Positions 48,952-61,121 of a DNA stretch of 64,000 nucleotides are shown piece after piece (positions within the stretch are counted from its first letter, which is position 1; the number at the start of each line of letters is the position of its first letter). The position numbers and the translations under genes are program-made. The stretch is from NCBI GenBank assembly GCA_002633005.1, contig NMRA01000541.1:1-64000 (forward strand), given 5' to 3'. The stretch is from Phoronis australis (Eukaryota > Phoronida > Phoronidae). The notes beneath the pieces were generated by a model. That model had not been told where the DNA came from, did no database searches, and was given only the letters and a program-made list of their open reading frames with translations.

Positions 48952-49410
48952 ATGTTTTTTCTCATGCAAGTACAGAGAATATTGATAAGCACGGAAATTG
49001 ATGATATTGCTCATTTATTGGATTCTAAGATAAAGAATATTACAAAAATTTTAAAACATTGTGTAATTCGTGGGTTTACCATTGTGTCATATGACTACAT
49101 TTTTGTCTGTATGAAGTCTTCACAATACCTAGATACATCTCATTACATAGTCAAAATCCTTAAATTGGAAAGGAGATTAACAAGAGTTGCTCCTCTTCCT
49201 AATATTCACTTTTCCTGGGAATCCTTAGTGTCTACACAAATTCGCAAGAGCTACAGACAAAAACGGGTAAAGTTGAAAAAAGTGTCTGGTAAACATAACA
49301 TGGAAACTAAAGTAAATATTGCACTTTTCTTCGCCTTGCAAAGGCGTAATGAATTGCTTGCGAAACGTGAAAAGTCGTCCTTTTCAGATTTACTCAAAGT
49401 TTCTGTCTGA
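48952..49410 (+). CDS. Single-frame ORF of 152 codons, possible BRCT-like end
   Basis: Not recognised with certainty. Residues about 35-65 (ILKHCVIRGFTIVSYDYIF, then VCMKSSQYLDTSHYIV) resemble the last part of a BRCT domain: a hydrophobic strand followed by V(S/T)xxW/Y-I-xxC...LDExxY. The rest is Lys/Arg-rich, including KSYRQKRVKLKKVSGKH. There is no clear intron border and no partner exon on this strand. It could be a retrocopy fragment, an exon of an unmapped gene, or chance. Confidence 0.35.
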   Translation: MFFLMQVQRILISTEIDDIAHLLDSKIKNITKILKHCVIRGFTIVSYDYIFVCMKSSQYLDTSHYIVKILKLERRLTRVAPLPNIHFSWESLVSTQIRKSYRQKRVKLKKVSGKHNMETKVNIALFFALQRRNELLAKREKSSFSDLLKVSV

Positions 49411-49565
49411 CTGGACTTCATTGTCTCCTTCTAGCTCACTAAAAAGAATTACCTTAGTAGAACACAAAAAATTGCGATTTCTTTACTCGCACAAGTACAC
49501 CAAAAGCAAGTAAACCGGTCACAATTAATCCTCCAAGGTGTTCAAAGCGCATAGATGGTCTGATT

Positions 49566-50277
49566 TTCAGTTCAGTTGTGTGGTAATAGGGTGCTTTGTC
49601 GTGGCTTTTTGTGACATGTAAATAATGCATTGAGACACCTTTAGAGATGTTCATATTATGTGCCAGTCTATCTTATTATACTGGTCTTACAGGTGCATTT
49701 CCTTAAAGGTTCAGTTCACTTGTGTGAAGAAATGGTGCTTCCTTTTTGCTTTGTTTTAGTGGCATGTAAATAATCTAGTGAGGCACACCTTCAGAGATGT
49801 TCATGTTATGTGCGACTTGATCTTATTCTACTGGTCTCACGGTTGTATTTAAAGTTTCAGTTCAGTTTTGTATAGGTAGGATGCTTCGTTGTTGCTTTGT
49901 TTTATAGACATGTAAAAAACCTACTGAAGCACACCTTCAGAGATATTCTTATTATATGCGAGTTGATCTGATTCTACTGATCTCACAGTTGTATTAAAAG
50001 TTTCAGTTCAGTTGTGTACAGATATGGTGCTTCGTTGTAGGTTTGTTTTAGTGACATGAAAATAATCTACTGAGGCACACCTTCAGAGATGTTCTTATTA
50101 TAACCGAGTTGATCTTATTCTACTGGTCTCACAGTTGTACTTAAAGCTTATGTTCAGTCGTGTAAAGAAAACGTGCTTCGTTGTTGCTTTGTTTTATTGA
50201 CATGTAAATAAAGTATTGAGGCACACCTTCCAAGATGTTCATATTATGTGCGAGTTGATCTTATTCTACTGGTTTCA
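49566..50277. repeat. Tandem repeat, five units of about 146 bp
   Basis: Units start at 49566, 49710, 49856, 50002 and 50148 (spacings 144, 146, 146, 146). Each carries TTCAGTTCAGTTGTGT, GGTGCTTCGTTG, GACATGTAAATAAT, GAGGCACACCTTCAGAGATG, GAGTTGATCTTATTCTACTGG and TCTCACAGTTGTA with scattered changes. The last unit stops where the foldback terminus begins at 50279. Confidence 0.92.
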
Positions 50278-50278
50278 G

Positions 50279-50462
50279 TCCTTACAAAAATGAACTTAAG
50301 TTTTTGGAAAATAACTTAAGTTTTAGAGAAAAAACTTAAGTTGTTCCGAAAAACTTAAGTTTCTTTTAAAAAGTTAAATTTTTAAAAGAAACTTAAGTTT
50401 TTCGCCAAAAACTTAAGTTTTTCAGCACAATATTAAGATTTTCTGCTAACTTAAGTTAATCA
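50279..50462 (+). mobile_element. AACTTAAG foldback terminus, copy 3 (fragment)
   Basis: TCCTTACAAAAATGAACTTAAG at the left, then about 180 bp of AACTTAAGTTT units. It ends where the family A LTR piece starts at 50463. Only one arm is present. Confidence 0.75.
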
Positions 50463-50773
50463 CAAACCCGTGTTTGTGTATTTATAGCCTAAGGGGTTGT
50501 TTTAGAACTTTTAACCAGTTCGAGCACGTTCTAGAACTTTCTGGAACCCAACCAATCGTTCTACAAACATGTACTAGTCTCTAGAATATTCCAGACTGCA
50601 TTAATCACTGCCATGCTAGAGTCTTCTAGAAAGTTCCAAACTATACTGTAGTGAACAAATGACATCATCATTGTACTGACTTCAGTCTTCTAGAAAGTTC
50701 CATACTATTCTGTAGTAAACAAATTACATCATCGCTTTACTTAACTCAGGGGTCGTGTCAATCAAACATAACA
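50463..50773 (-). mobile_element. Partial LTR of family A (U3 and TATA region)
   Basis: The reverse complement starts TGTTATGTTTGATTGACACG and runs through the doubled GATGATGTAATTTGTTTACTAC block, TATTCTAGAGACTAGTACATG and GTAGAACGATTG to GGCTATAAATACAC, matching 6776-7080. The R and U5 part is missing; the foldback arm starts at the break. Confidence 0.85.
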
Positions 50774-50806
50774 ACAAAACAAAACAAAACAAAACAAAAA
50801 CAACTA
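50774..50806. repeat. AAAAC simple repeat
   Basis: AACAAAAC units in tandem immediately outside the LTR start; may be part of the insertion site. Confidence 0.8.
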
Positions 50807-52168
50807 AAAAGTGTCAGTCTGCTTTCTGACAGGCACTCACTGTGCAGAAGAACCACTAAAGTCGGTGCCTCGTTTATCAACCTCCTCTCAGGTTAACACA
50901 ACACCTCTCGGCGAGGTAAGATAGACCATATACGAGGTGATGTGGATATACACCGATTAACGGGTGTATAAAAGACTTAGTAAATCGGGTGTCATTCTCC
51001 TTCAAAACCACTGAAACCAGTACTGCAATGTCTCATTTCAGAGATGAGCATCCTGCATAAGAAGTATCATGAATCTAGCTACTCACTGCTTTCCTTGTAA
51101 GGATCACTTGAGAATTCCATTCTTCCTGATTGGGTTATACAATACCATATAACTTTACCAGCAGCAAAAATGTCTATTGAAGAGGTCTGGAAGAGAGCAG
51201 AGAAACCAGGCGCAATTATATTTAAAAACGGGAAGGAAAACAGGTATCAGGAAATTTTCACAGAAAATGCATCAGCCCTCGTCAAACTAGAATAGACCAT
51301 TCTGCTTTGAATGAGTCTTTGAGGCTGTCTATTTTCAGTAAGACACATTTTTTTTAAAGGACTCAGGTCAATTCGTTTGACAACGACGGTAGTGAAATAG
51401 GATTGGGTGACTGCAACTCATGTAGTTTGTGGAAGGGCACATAATTTGATGTTTAACCGATTAACACGTACGCATCTATCACTATAAAACCAAATAATGC
51501 TAATAACCCTCAACAACTGCCACAAGCTTTTACAAGTGGGCAAGCGTGACCTACAGTTTAGGAGAGTTACACGACAACTGTAGGAAAGGACACCCCCTCC
51601 CCCAGAATACTATCAAGGATATTGTCGCCCTGGGTGTGTTTTAAATTTACACAAAAGTGATACACCAGATGGGCAGTAACGAAACGATTATTGTTTGAAA
51701 TCTCCTAACAATGTTAGGAATCCATTTAGCATTGACGCCAGAGTAAACAGATACACTCAACACGACAAAACCAGCGGTTGAAGAAAACCGTATCTTTATG
51801 ACATAGTATACATGTACGTGAATTCGCCACATTTGGGTCTCACGTAGCATGCAGAGCTGTCGCATAAGGGCAATCAAAGAAAAGAACTGTGTTAAGATAT
51901 CCACCTTCTTCATAATACAAGTTTCGAATTCATGACCTAGGTATTTCAGAGGACATTCTTCGTTTAGCTACTTTATTTAAAATATTGCCGGTGGTTACAT
52001 GGCTTCTGAAGTGCATCACAATTGCAAAAAGCGCATAATTAGGACCATTAGACAGAACACCTATCCTCAACCAACGAGAGCCCTGTTATCGACAAAATGG
52101 ATACGAGGGAAAATCACCAAGTCTAAAATACTCTACAATGTATTCTTCATTTAGGTATGTAATGGTAC
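50807..52168. other. Intron; no gene recognised
   Basis: A 41-codon plus-strand frame at 51170-51295 (starting MSIEEVWKRAEKPG) has a good-looking composition but no domain I know. Nothing else stands out. Confidence 0.35.
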
Positions 52169-52334
52169 CACTGAGAAAGTTGTTTTTTAGCCCACGAGCC
52201 TTTGAACAAGACTCTACCAGATGTTTTTGCATTTCAATGTCACACACTAGGCAACCTATATGCCTTTTTGATATACCTGGCGAAATTGGAATGATGTGTC
52301 TAATTCCAAATATGTCTAACGATTTCTTTTGAAC
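52169..52334 (-). CDS. Exon: kinase helix F to helix G/H segment
   Basis: From GTT at 52334 the frame reads VQKKSLDIFGI, then SKRHIG 14 residues on, then ESCSKARGLKNNFLS. In human IRE1 the stretch is VDIFSAG, then SHPFG, then GACSLDCL: the Asp-Ile-Phe of helix F and the Gly that ends HPFG keep identical spacing (Asp at 1, Gly at 21). The donor CAGTG|GTACCA leaves a G that joins GT of the next exon to form Gly. The acceptor is less sure: AAAGAG|GTT at 52334 gives IRE1-like spacing from APE, whereas CCAAG|GAG at 52367 has a better pyrimidine tract and adds 11 residues in the same frame. The frame stays open about another 95 codons upstream, which I take as chance. Sequence identity is weak, so phase and spacing are the main support. 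Confidence 0.6.
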
Positions 52335-52367
52335 CTCTTTGTTTGATTGTTGTTTGGGAAACTCCTC

Positions 52368-54286
52368 CTTGGTTTGTCTGCAGGGGTAGGAGAGGCCTTT
52401 GAGCCAGCTGAACCGCTCAAATGATATATATTTGGTTGCAAATAGTGATCCTGCAGCGTTCGAAAGCATTTGGGAAAGTTGGTTTAGGTACATAATGTAA
52501 ATAGTTTGCGAGTCTGCTCTGCACTTGCCGTCAATTTCCTGCATGCACCTTATCCCAGAGCATATTGCCAATTCTTTTGACCGCATGCTCAATGAGTTCA
52601 TTAACCAGAGCATTAACGCATTCGAATTGCGCGCCAGTTTTTTCCGGTTCAATGTTACATCGCCAGGCCACTTGAAAAGCTATATTGATGATAGTGATTT
52701 CATTAAGAAACCTAGCTTTTTTGCATCCTGCATTAGGAAGACTCCAAGTACTACCTTGGCCACCTTACGTTTTACCCACCACACGAGTACATCTCACCAG
52801 TGCAGCTTTGGCTTTAAAACTGTTACCATAACTGCAATGCGGAGGTATGGTGGTGACGTAGAATGACACCTAGATAAGGTGAGTTGTTAAAATAGATACC
52901 ATTCAGCAGTACACGCAGACTTGGCATTTCAGCTTCGAATGGTAAATGATAACTGTTTGCGTGCACAAACGTCTAAGCTAAATGTTTCGGCCCATCTGTA
53001 TTTTGCTGTCAGCGACATCAGAGCCAATTTATACATGTCACAAAATTGATGCCGGATATGCCGAAAGGAAGATTGTTTGCATTGGCTTGAGCATACGAAC
53101 TTGCATTCATTAATGTTGACATCGTAGTAGATCATCCATAAACATGGCGAGGAGGGTGTGTGGCAGGTGCAGCACCGCTCTACCGTGTGTAACTAGTGGT
53201 GCAAAATATCAATATGAAACTGCCCATACATGCCGTCACGGATAACTTTCTGATCATTTTGAGGATCTATCTGCTACGACTCCTTCTCGCCTTGAAGTCG
53301 TTTAAAGCCCCTTGGATAACACCAGGCCCGAAAGTCGATGAAGACGCAGGGGGAAACTGTCCACTAAAATGGGCCTTTCAAGTTAATCATCCAGATGACG
53401 TAGAGCGGACGCTCTGGAAATTTAGTTCTTTAAGCATACTGATTGTTGTGATGTCTGCTGAGAATACACTGTTAATCAAGATGAGCCTTCTCATTCTCTT
53501 CAGAATAACGGAAGGTAAGATCATAGGCCCAAAAATTCAGCCAGCCGGTATGAGTTCTCCATTCCTTTATGAGTGAAGATTACTCTGGATTTCGCCTAAT
53601 TTTTGGATTACAAACTAATCAGAGAGTGACTGCAAATTTAACAAGGTATTACGTATTTATGTCCTGAACATCAACCTATACTTGTGGTTCACACTACCCT
53701 GGTGCCGTCAATTTAAGAGTGTTTACTAGACGTAATTTAGCTCTATGAGCAGTGCATGCCAACCATGACCATGAATACTTCCTCGGAAGGGAGGGTGCAC
53801 AAGCCGTTATCTTTTTTAAAGACCTCAAGTCTGGAGGAACGGTCCCTCAATATTCTAGCACTTGGATTCTTGTGTAGGTCTTGATGATGCCAGTGCTTTG
53901 GCCTCCTTCTTCTCCAATGGCGATTTGCCACAAAGATACCAAAGGTATTTTATAGTCACACCAGGGTAAGGGAGCTTATTCATTTTTGCCTCTTTGATAG
54001 GTGGTTCTTGAGGATGTCCCAGCAGACAGGCTGCTCGACGTCTGGCCTTTAACAGAATGCCGTTTGTGGATCCTACATTTCTAAGCTTCCTCTGGTGAAC
54101 TGGCTTTCCCCTTAACAACAGCAGATAATTGTATTTGAATTTGTAAATATTTAACGGTACACGGATACATTCTTTGTACCATTTTTTTAAAAAAAACTTG
54201 TAGCAAGACTTTAAACAAAATACTACCCAAAAATACAAATTTTCACAAAGATCACTGTGTGTCTTAACATGCAACTATAACCTTAC
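52368..54286. other. Intron between the helix F and catalytic-loop exons; no further exon recognised
   Basis: The minus frame at 53855-54274 (139 codons) holds open sequence without kinase motifs, and the phases of the two flanking exons already fit without it. The open stretch just upstream of 52334 (to 52652) is noted under findings. Confidence 0.4.
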
Positions 54287-54477
54287 TAGTTGATTGCTCT
54301 TCTGTATTTCTGGCGCCATCCAATCTGTATATGAGTCCTTCGGGAAAGGATTTGGAAATGTCTGCTGGTCTCCACTCAGTGTTTGCGAGAACTTAGACCA
54401 GGGTATGTCGAGTTTGTGCCTTCCGTTCTGATCAGCCATTTTTACCATCACATTCGCAGGCTTGATTTCACCGTGTA
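54287..54477 (-). CDS. Exon: catalytic loop to APE motif, degenerate (pseudokinase)
   Basis: The acceptor is TATTTTTATAG and the donor CTA|GTAAGG; 191 nt, 2 nt plus 63 codons. The start reads (V)HGEIKPANVMV, in the place of HRDLKPxN: the catalytic Asp of HRD is Glu and the Arg is Gly, while Lys and Asn are kept. About 13 residues later, where DFG should be, the sequence is LDIPWSKF, so the magnesium-binding Asp is missing. The segment ends DSYTDWMAPEIQKSNQL, matching the IRE1 end of the activation segment (GWIAPE). Length between the loop and APE matches IRE1. Inferred: ATP hydrolysis is lost, as in RNase L, although nucleotide binding could persist. This is the clearest kinase exon. Confidence 0.85.
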
Positions 54478-57399
54478 CTATAAAAATAAACACAGTTGCA
54501 AAACTTGTAAGATGACATTCTGTGGCTGTTGTTGTTGCATGCATGAAATAAAGCAAAAAAAAAAAAAACGTAAACATGGTAATAAGTGTTGTAAGGCAGG
54601 ATGCTTTACAGCTGAATTAGTAGTAGTCAACGTTCCAAAACCAAAAAAAGTGTTTCCTGGCACAAATTTGCCCAGAGGTGCTGTCCTCGTGAATTAGTAG
54701 AATAAAAGCCACGGTGAAGGTTTTACTGTCGGGTCAATCAGAACCAAGGTCCATAATCGAAAGTTGACGGTTTCGGGTTAAAGTAATTTTGGTCACTTTC
54801 TGAATGTCAACTGAGTCTCATAAATCAAAATCGGACAGTGTTTGAGAATTTTTTGCATGTTTTTGTCTTTGAATTTTATGCATTTTTAGCGTTACGAGTG
54901 GCCATTTTTCAACTGTCAACAGTAGAAAAAAATATTTTATTCAGTAAGCAATTGTATTGATATCACTTGGAACAACTTGAGTCATTTTCAGAATCACTAA
55001 TAGATGAGGTTGTGCGTAATGATTGAGAAATGGTATGGCTCATCCTAAATTTACTGTAAAGAAGGTTAAAAAGTAAAGTTCACACTCTGTAATCAAAAGA
55101 ACCCCAGAATATTTTAGACTAGGCAACACAGCAAATTATTCAATATCTTAACCAACCAAAAGTTTGGATATTGACTGGGTTCTACTATTTGGCAGAATCG
55201 ATAATTTCTATAAGGAAGGTAATGGGCCTCATGTCCTTAGTTTGCAGCTCATGTCCGTTTCTTGTATTTCCGTAATACTATCGCGTTCACTGATCTCTTT
55301 TCTTGTTTAACATTAATTATAGCGTCACACTGAGTGCCAAACGGATGGTGGCGGAAAGTAAGAATTTTAGAAAATACCTAATTACACTAAAACTTTGGGA
55401 TACCAGGAACAGTCAAAAAAAACATTACCTGATGATTATGACAACAGCTAATGTAGCATTATGTCAGCTATTGAAACTCCGTTTTTTCAATTTTGGAATA
55501 ACATGTGATTGTATGACAATTTTGCCTTGCGTCTAAAAGCGAGACGTTTAAATGGTGTCGCAGAATGGCGGAAAATTCAATGAAATTGGAAAGTCCGGAA
55601 AGAGCACGGCAATTGGCAAATACACAATGCGCTGACAGCAACATGAAGCACTGGATTGGGTTCTTTTAAAAGTAAACTTAAGTGCATGTTAGCGAATGCA
55701 CCAGGCAGAGGGTGATAAACGCTATAAAACAGATTCTCTTTATATTTTGTCTGTGAGATGAAACTTGCCCCACTGACTCCAGACCACTTTTATTTTTTTT
55801 CAAAACGTCCTGCTTTGGTTTCCATGGATAGTATTTGTTTCCGACAAGTTTTGAGGCTGGCGTCAGTTAAGTTTTAGCAAAATTCTGACACTTACGTTTA
55901 GCAGTGGAAGTAACGTTGAAATATTGAACCTGTGTTATTGATCAGGTGTGACCTTTGACTACTTTATTAATGAAAGTTTGAGATTTCGATAATTTTTTGT
56001 TTGTTTTCAGAGCCGCATAAGATGAGTGCTTTTAGTGATTTTTGAAACTGTCAGAGTTGGCTAAATTCGTATCCCGATATGTCAGGTGGCACAGGTTTCA
56101 GAACAATTTAGTGCCAACCAATGTGTTCAGATATTTTAGGTTTACAAAATAAGACTATAAGATTTTATGTAACTTGAAGTTCAAAATGACTGGTGGTTAC
56201 GCCATTTAACCACAATGAGTAATGCCGACAAACGTCAAAAAAGTGAACATTTGTTAATAGTTAGCCAGCAAACGGCGAATCAATTCATCATTCATCAAAT
56301 TTCGTATTTTCTAGGCACCGAGGGTACACTACTTTATTTCTAAAAAGTGCTTGTACTCATGGAATTAGGCCACTTACTACACAAATAGCAGTAGTTTTGG
56401 CAGTACACCTTTTGCGAGAGTCGAAATTCAAATCTAACAGGTTTTACAAAACTCAGTATTCTTATTTGCACAGCTAAAAACAAAAAACGCCGCCGACAAA
56501 TCATTTTCATAACATTTTCCAAAAATAGTGGTTGCCTTCTCCCCACATGTGACGTTCCAAATCTTACAGTGTTGTATGAACAAGATCATTTACTTTTAGT
56601 TTTATCTGTGACTGTCCTGTTTACAAAGATGCTTACTGTGTGTTAGCTGTGGAATGTGTCTGAAAAAACGTTATTTAGGAATCTTCCAATGATTTTGATG
56701 CAGGGCGTTGAAAGCGGAGGACAGTGTCAAGATGAGAGATTCATTGGCAATTACAGGCAAATGCAAACCACTGGTCAGAGTCATTCCGTGGACGTTATAT
56801 AGCCGCCAGTGTCCTAATGACTTCACTTTTGAAGTGGTATGGCTGGCTAATGTTATCATTTTGCTATATACACACATTTTGTTGTGATTGACACAAGTGA
56901 GAAATGGGAGACTCTCGAGTAGCAATGGGGGCTGACTACATGGAACCAGCTACCAGCGAGAAGATACTTCACCTGCGCAGTGGGAGGCACAGAGGAACGT
57001 ACTTGAATAAGTGTGTGTGACTTGTTGTGAGAAGTCTAAAGAGTGAATTCATATTACTTCCCAGTCCTCCAGGGCAAACGTACATGTGTCCTGTTCTAGG
57101 TGATAGCTGTTACTTGACTTCATAAATGCCTCATGTTGGAAGCATGATCCACTGCAGAGGTCATGTAAAACATGTTAGTATGATAAATGCTGCTTTCAGT
57201 ATAAAGTCCACCAGTACACCACCAGTATTGTATTGTAGCTCATGTTTTTCCAAGACTTCTCAGCAGACAAACTATATACAGTATATAAACTTTGAACCTC
57301 AGTTCAAAATATAAATTCATCCACATTGGGTTCTAACTAAGTCTTCGACGTGCTATAATAGCAAGACTACCAACTTTCTATGGCAAAATCACATCAGAG
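54478..57399. other. Intron; no gene recognised
   Basis: An A-rich run occurs at 54556-54569. No supported exon or repeat family. Confidence 0.4.
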
Positions 57400-57985
57400 A
57401 TCATATCTGAATGTGGTATTTGATCTAAGTACTAATGGACTGGCTCAAATAGGATTCTCCTATGTTAGTTGTTCAAAAAGCAGGTGATCTCGCTTACATG
57501 TACATGTACCTCCTCATCCCATACGGTACACGTAACCCCACAGTCTGTATATACAATGTTAGACCACTTTAAAGTAAAAAGTGACATTTAATGCGACTAG
57601 AATCTGGTTTAACACTCATTGTCTGGTTAATTTATAAAAACTACCATGTAATACACGAGATGTCTAAATGTGTTAAAAAATCTAAATACCAGTGAATTGA
57701 CTCAAACATGACACTCCTGATGTTAACAATTCAAAATACAGGTGACCTCTCTTAACTCATCATCACATACCGTACAAAAAACTCTCATTCTGCAAAAACA
57801 ATGTTGGGACAGATTAAACTCAAAATGATATTTAATGTGACTGTAATCTGGTTTAACACGAGATATGTAAATGTGTTCTTTGATCTAAATGCCAGTGAGT
57901 TGGTTCAAGTATGACATTTCCAATGTTAACCTTTCAAAATATAGGGCCCCTCTCTTAATTTGTCATCACATATACTACGAGAAAC
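57400..57985. repeat. Diverged tandem repeat, about three units of 200-260 bp
   Basis: The block GATCTAA(G/A)TxC...GAATTGxCTCAAA(T/C)A recurs near 57423, 57680 and 57884. Each is followed by a GATGTTA-like block, TTCAAAA(T/A)xCAGG and CATCxCATAC. AATCTGGTTTAACAC occurs near 57600 and 57846. Units differ by insertions. Confidence 0.6.
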
Positions 57986-60311
57986 AAGCCAGTCTGCCTA
58001 AGTCACTACCTTTCCTTAAGCTTGTACATAAGTTAACACTCAGATAAGGCTTCGCTTTTTAGTTAAGTGAGATTGAGTGTAATGTGAATTTGAAAGATGA
58101 AAACTGAAATACCAGCATCTTTAAATAAATTGGGCAGCAAAGTTTCATCCAGAACACTGACTAAACATCCTAAAATTTACTGACAAAATCACAGTCATTC
58201 TTGCTATATTGTATTTTGCATTTTCCTCAATTTCTACAATTTGACATCAATAACAACTGGTTAAATCAATCAGACAACCCAACAGATTGTATAATGTTCG
58301 AACAAAGTTGGAATCCGGAGTATTACTGGACTTCATGGACAGTCAAGTTCATTATCTCCCTCATTTGACCATTTTCAAGCGCGGTTCAAGGCAGCGTGAA
58401 AAGAAACCTTTACCCTGTTGTAGTGTCGGCCAGCCTCCCGAAACTGCTCATCCGTCTTCATCGCCTGTGCAGTTTTGCGGGGTCTGCTTTGTTGTTCTAC
58501 TTTCTGAAAAATGACGGGCAGGTTGTAACACTCTCGAATTATACACTTTTTGCAGAACTTTGCAGAGCCCAGCCACTACACAAGTGTGACTGCCGCTGAG
58601 TGATCCAATGACTTTAGCTGAGATAATTCATTTGACCCAAGGAGTGTAATGTGTAAAACGACCTAAGTACAACAAGAAAAAACACTGTGGTTACTTAATT
58701 TATTTTTGCCAGTTTGATCAGATTCCTTTGGACATCAAATGAATATCATATCCATACAACAAATGTCAACATAGTGGTACCCATAAAACATAACGACACG
58801 CTATGATTTCCAGAATTACATAATTCATTGGCTGCTGAAGTGATAAGAAATTCCGTCATGCAAGTTGTCAGTTAAAATTGGAATTTATAATGCTATAACT
58901 ACAGCATCCATCAATATATCTATGGAAAAAAAACTTCATGTAATGAACTAAAAAGAAGACGCATAACAACAACATCGGTTGTTGAAAATTGAAAGTCAAT
59001 GAGACATTGCAGTTTCCGCTTGCAACAAGTGCAGGCCACTAGATGCACATAATCACAGACTAAACTTACAGCTAACACAAGACGTCCCTAGTAAGTGCGC
59101 TGAATAGCTCTAGGCTAGCCTAGACTCCAACAACGGCGACAGGACAGATATATCATTTGCCCTTAGGAACACAAGACTGTTCATCAGTTGTTTACAGTGT
59201 GCAGGCATATGACTACTGAATTTCACCAGTGGGCACAATAAAAAGCTCCATCTATACTGTTCAAACACAAGTACTGTTGTTACATTCTTATGATACATGC
59301 ATGGTCACTCAGTTTGTGAATTTCCTGAAAGGAGAACCAGTAACTTGCACTGCAGTGTACTGTATTAGAACAACAACTGTTGTTTCTAGCGGTGCTAACT
59401 GGTTCTCGAATCGTGTATTGACAAAACTGACAATTACCGCCACAATGATATCGTGATAACCTCAAATTCAAACAAAGTAGTAGTAGTACTCACCACATCC
59501 AACAGGAAAGAACACATACTGTATGCATTGACATTTATGAGTTCCTGTGGAAGTAAGTTGACTTTAGACATTTCAACCAGCATCCCCACTTCAGGCTTGG
59601 CACGCGAGCTACCGCTAACGACATGGGTGTTTGCAGATTCAACCTAGTTACCACAGAATTCCGGTGTCTTTCCCTTCCCTTAGACGCAGTCACACAGGCG
59701 TGACACAGGTCCGGTGAACACGCATGTGTAAATTATCCGACTCTCGCCAATATAAGTTGCCGCACAGTCTGTAGGTGCGGGGGTTGGGTACTCACTCTAT
59801 TCCGCATCAAGATTCCACACATTTGCAGAGGACATTCTTTTGAGGTTCCACACCCTTCATCACACTCCATCATACTAGCAGTTACCACAGCAAGTCAGGA
59901 TCAACCATTTTGCCACCACTAAAGTGACACCTGTTGTTGGAAACTGGGTTCACAAAAACGCGGAATTTTAATTAAAAGGAAAAATACTTTAAGCAATTGC
60001 GCCTGACTTAATGTCACTACACTGAATATTAATAAATCAAGTTTTGAATCAAAACTATGCACATTACTGATGTTGTAATGTTCCAAACAGGTATCGGTAT
60101 TGAAGGTAATTTCTTCTCAAGTGGTTGTCGCAATCTTGCAATTCCTATAGAAAAATGGTCAGCACCAGAAGATTTTATTGTATTAATCAACAGCAATAAG
60201 GTGACGTCATGATGGCGGAAAGGTCGAATTTCTGACACTCCCCAAATCTACCCACTACTTATGCAGAAATATCTAAACTGACGGGATAAAACGTCTTCAG
60301 ATCAGCTCCAC
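57986..60311. other. Intron; no gene recognised
   Basis: Short frames on both strands, none with a domain. Confidence 0.4.
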
Positions 60312-61121
60312 ATGAGTGGTAAAACTAAGGAGTAGACAAAACAAGGTAGGAAACGTGTGCCTAGTAAGGACACTGAGGAGCTTCAAAAATCATCTTGTTT
60401 GAAATCACTAAAGCAGCCTACCATGGAAGCCATTTTGACCAAGGAAAAGCAGGTCAACGACAAAGTGTCAAAGCTTTCACTGAAAGATGACCTCAAGGAA
60501 GCCTTGATGGACGGTGAAATCCAATCTATGTTCAGAAGTCTACTGAAACCTTTAATAGAGGATATGAGGGATGAGATTTACAAGGCCTTAGAGTTGGAAT
60601 ACGGCAAAAAGCTGGAAGAAAAGGACAAAAAATAAAGTCCCTGGAAAACCAACTTTCGGAATTCAAAGAAGTGATCGAGCGACGAGCACAAAAGCATGAG
60701 AATGAAATGGAAGGACTTCAACGGTACAGCCTGCGAAACTGCTAGATTATCAATGGGGTAACAGAAACTGACGCAGAAAACACCGACGATACTGTGATCT
60801 CGCTTGTGCAAAAAAATGGGAGCCTCAACCCAAAAGTCTGACATTAGTCGCATCCACCGACTTGGAAGAAAAGATTCACCCTCTACCAATAAGCGCCCCA
60901 TAATTGTGAAATTTGTATCCTACAATGCTCGGTCTGACTTCATGAAATAGAAGAAAAATCTAAAAGACGTCGCAAGCAGAGTTTTTGTAAACGAGAACTT
61001 GACCAAACGCAGAGCACAGCTGTTCAAAGCCTGCAGAGACCAGGGTGCCAAGGTGCAGGATTGCTGGACATTCGACGGCCGTGTATACTACAAAGAATGG
61101 GGTGGTTTAAAAAGCAAGTGA
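60312..61121 (+). pseudogene. ORF1 protein of an L1/Tx1-type LINE, broken
   Basis: ATG at 60312 (MSGKTKE then a stop at codon 8) continues in frame into PSKDTEELQKSS and a Lys/Glu-rich segment predicted as coiled coil. The frame breaks at an A-run near 60635, then resumes as KSLENQLSEFKEVIERR and ENEMEGLQRYSLRNC-stop-IINGVTE, the start of the RNA-binding fold. Shifted frames give DISRIHRLGRK, RPIIVKFVSYNARSDFM and RVFVNENLTKRRAQLFKACR, the usual C-terminal part, and the stop at 61121 follows GGLKSK. Role in the family: RNA-binding chaperone of the retrotransposition particle. Confidence 0.85.

Noticed and set aside
51170-51295. 41-codon plus frame MSIEEVWKRAEKPG...
   Set aside because: Too short and unpartnered to support; kept only as a note.
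53855-54274. 139-codon minus frame next to the catalytic-loop exon, considered as a further kinase exon
   Set aside because: It has no kinase motif, and the exons on either side already join in phase with IRE1-like spacing.
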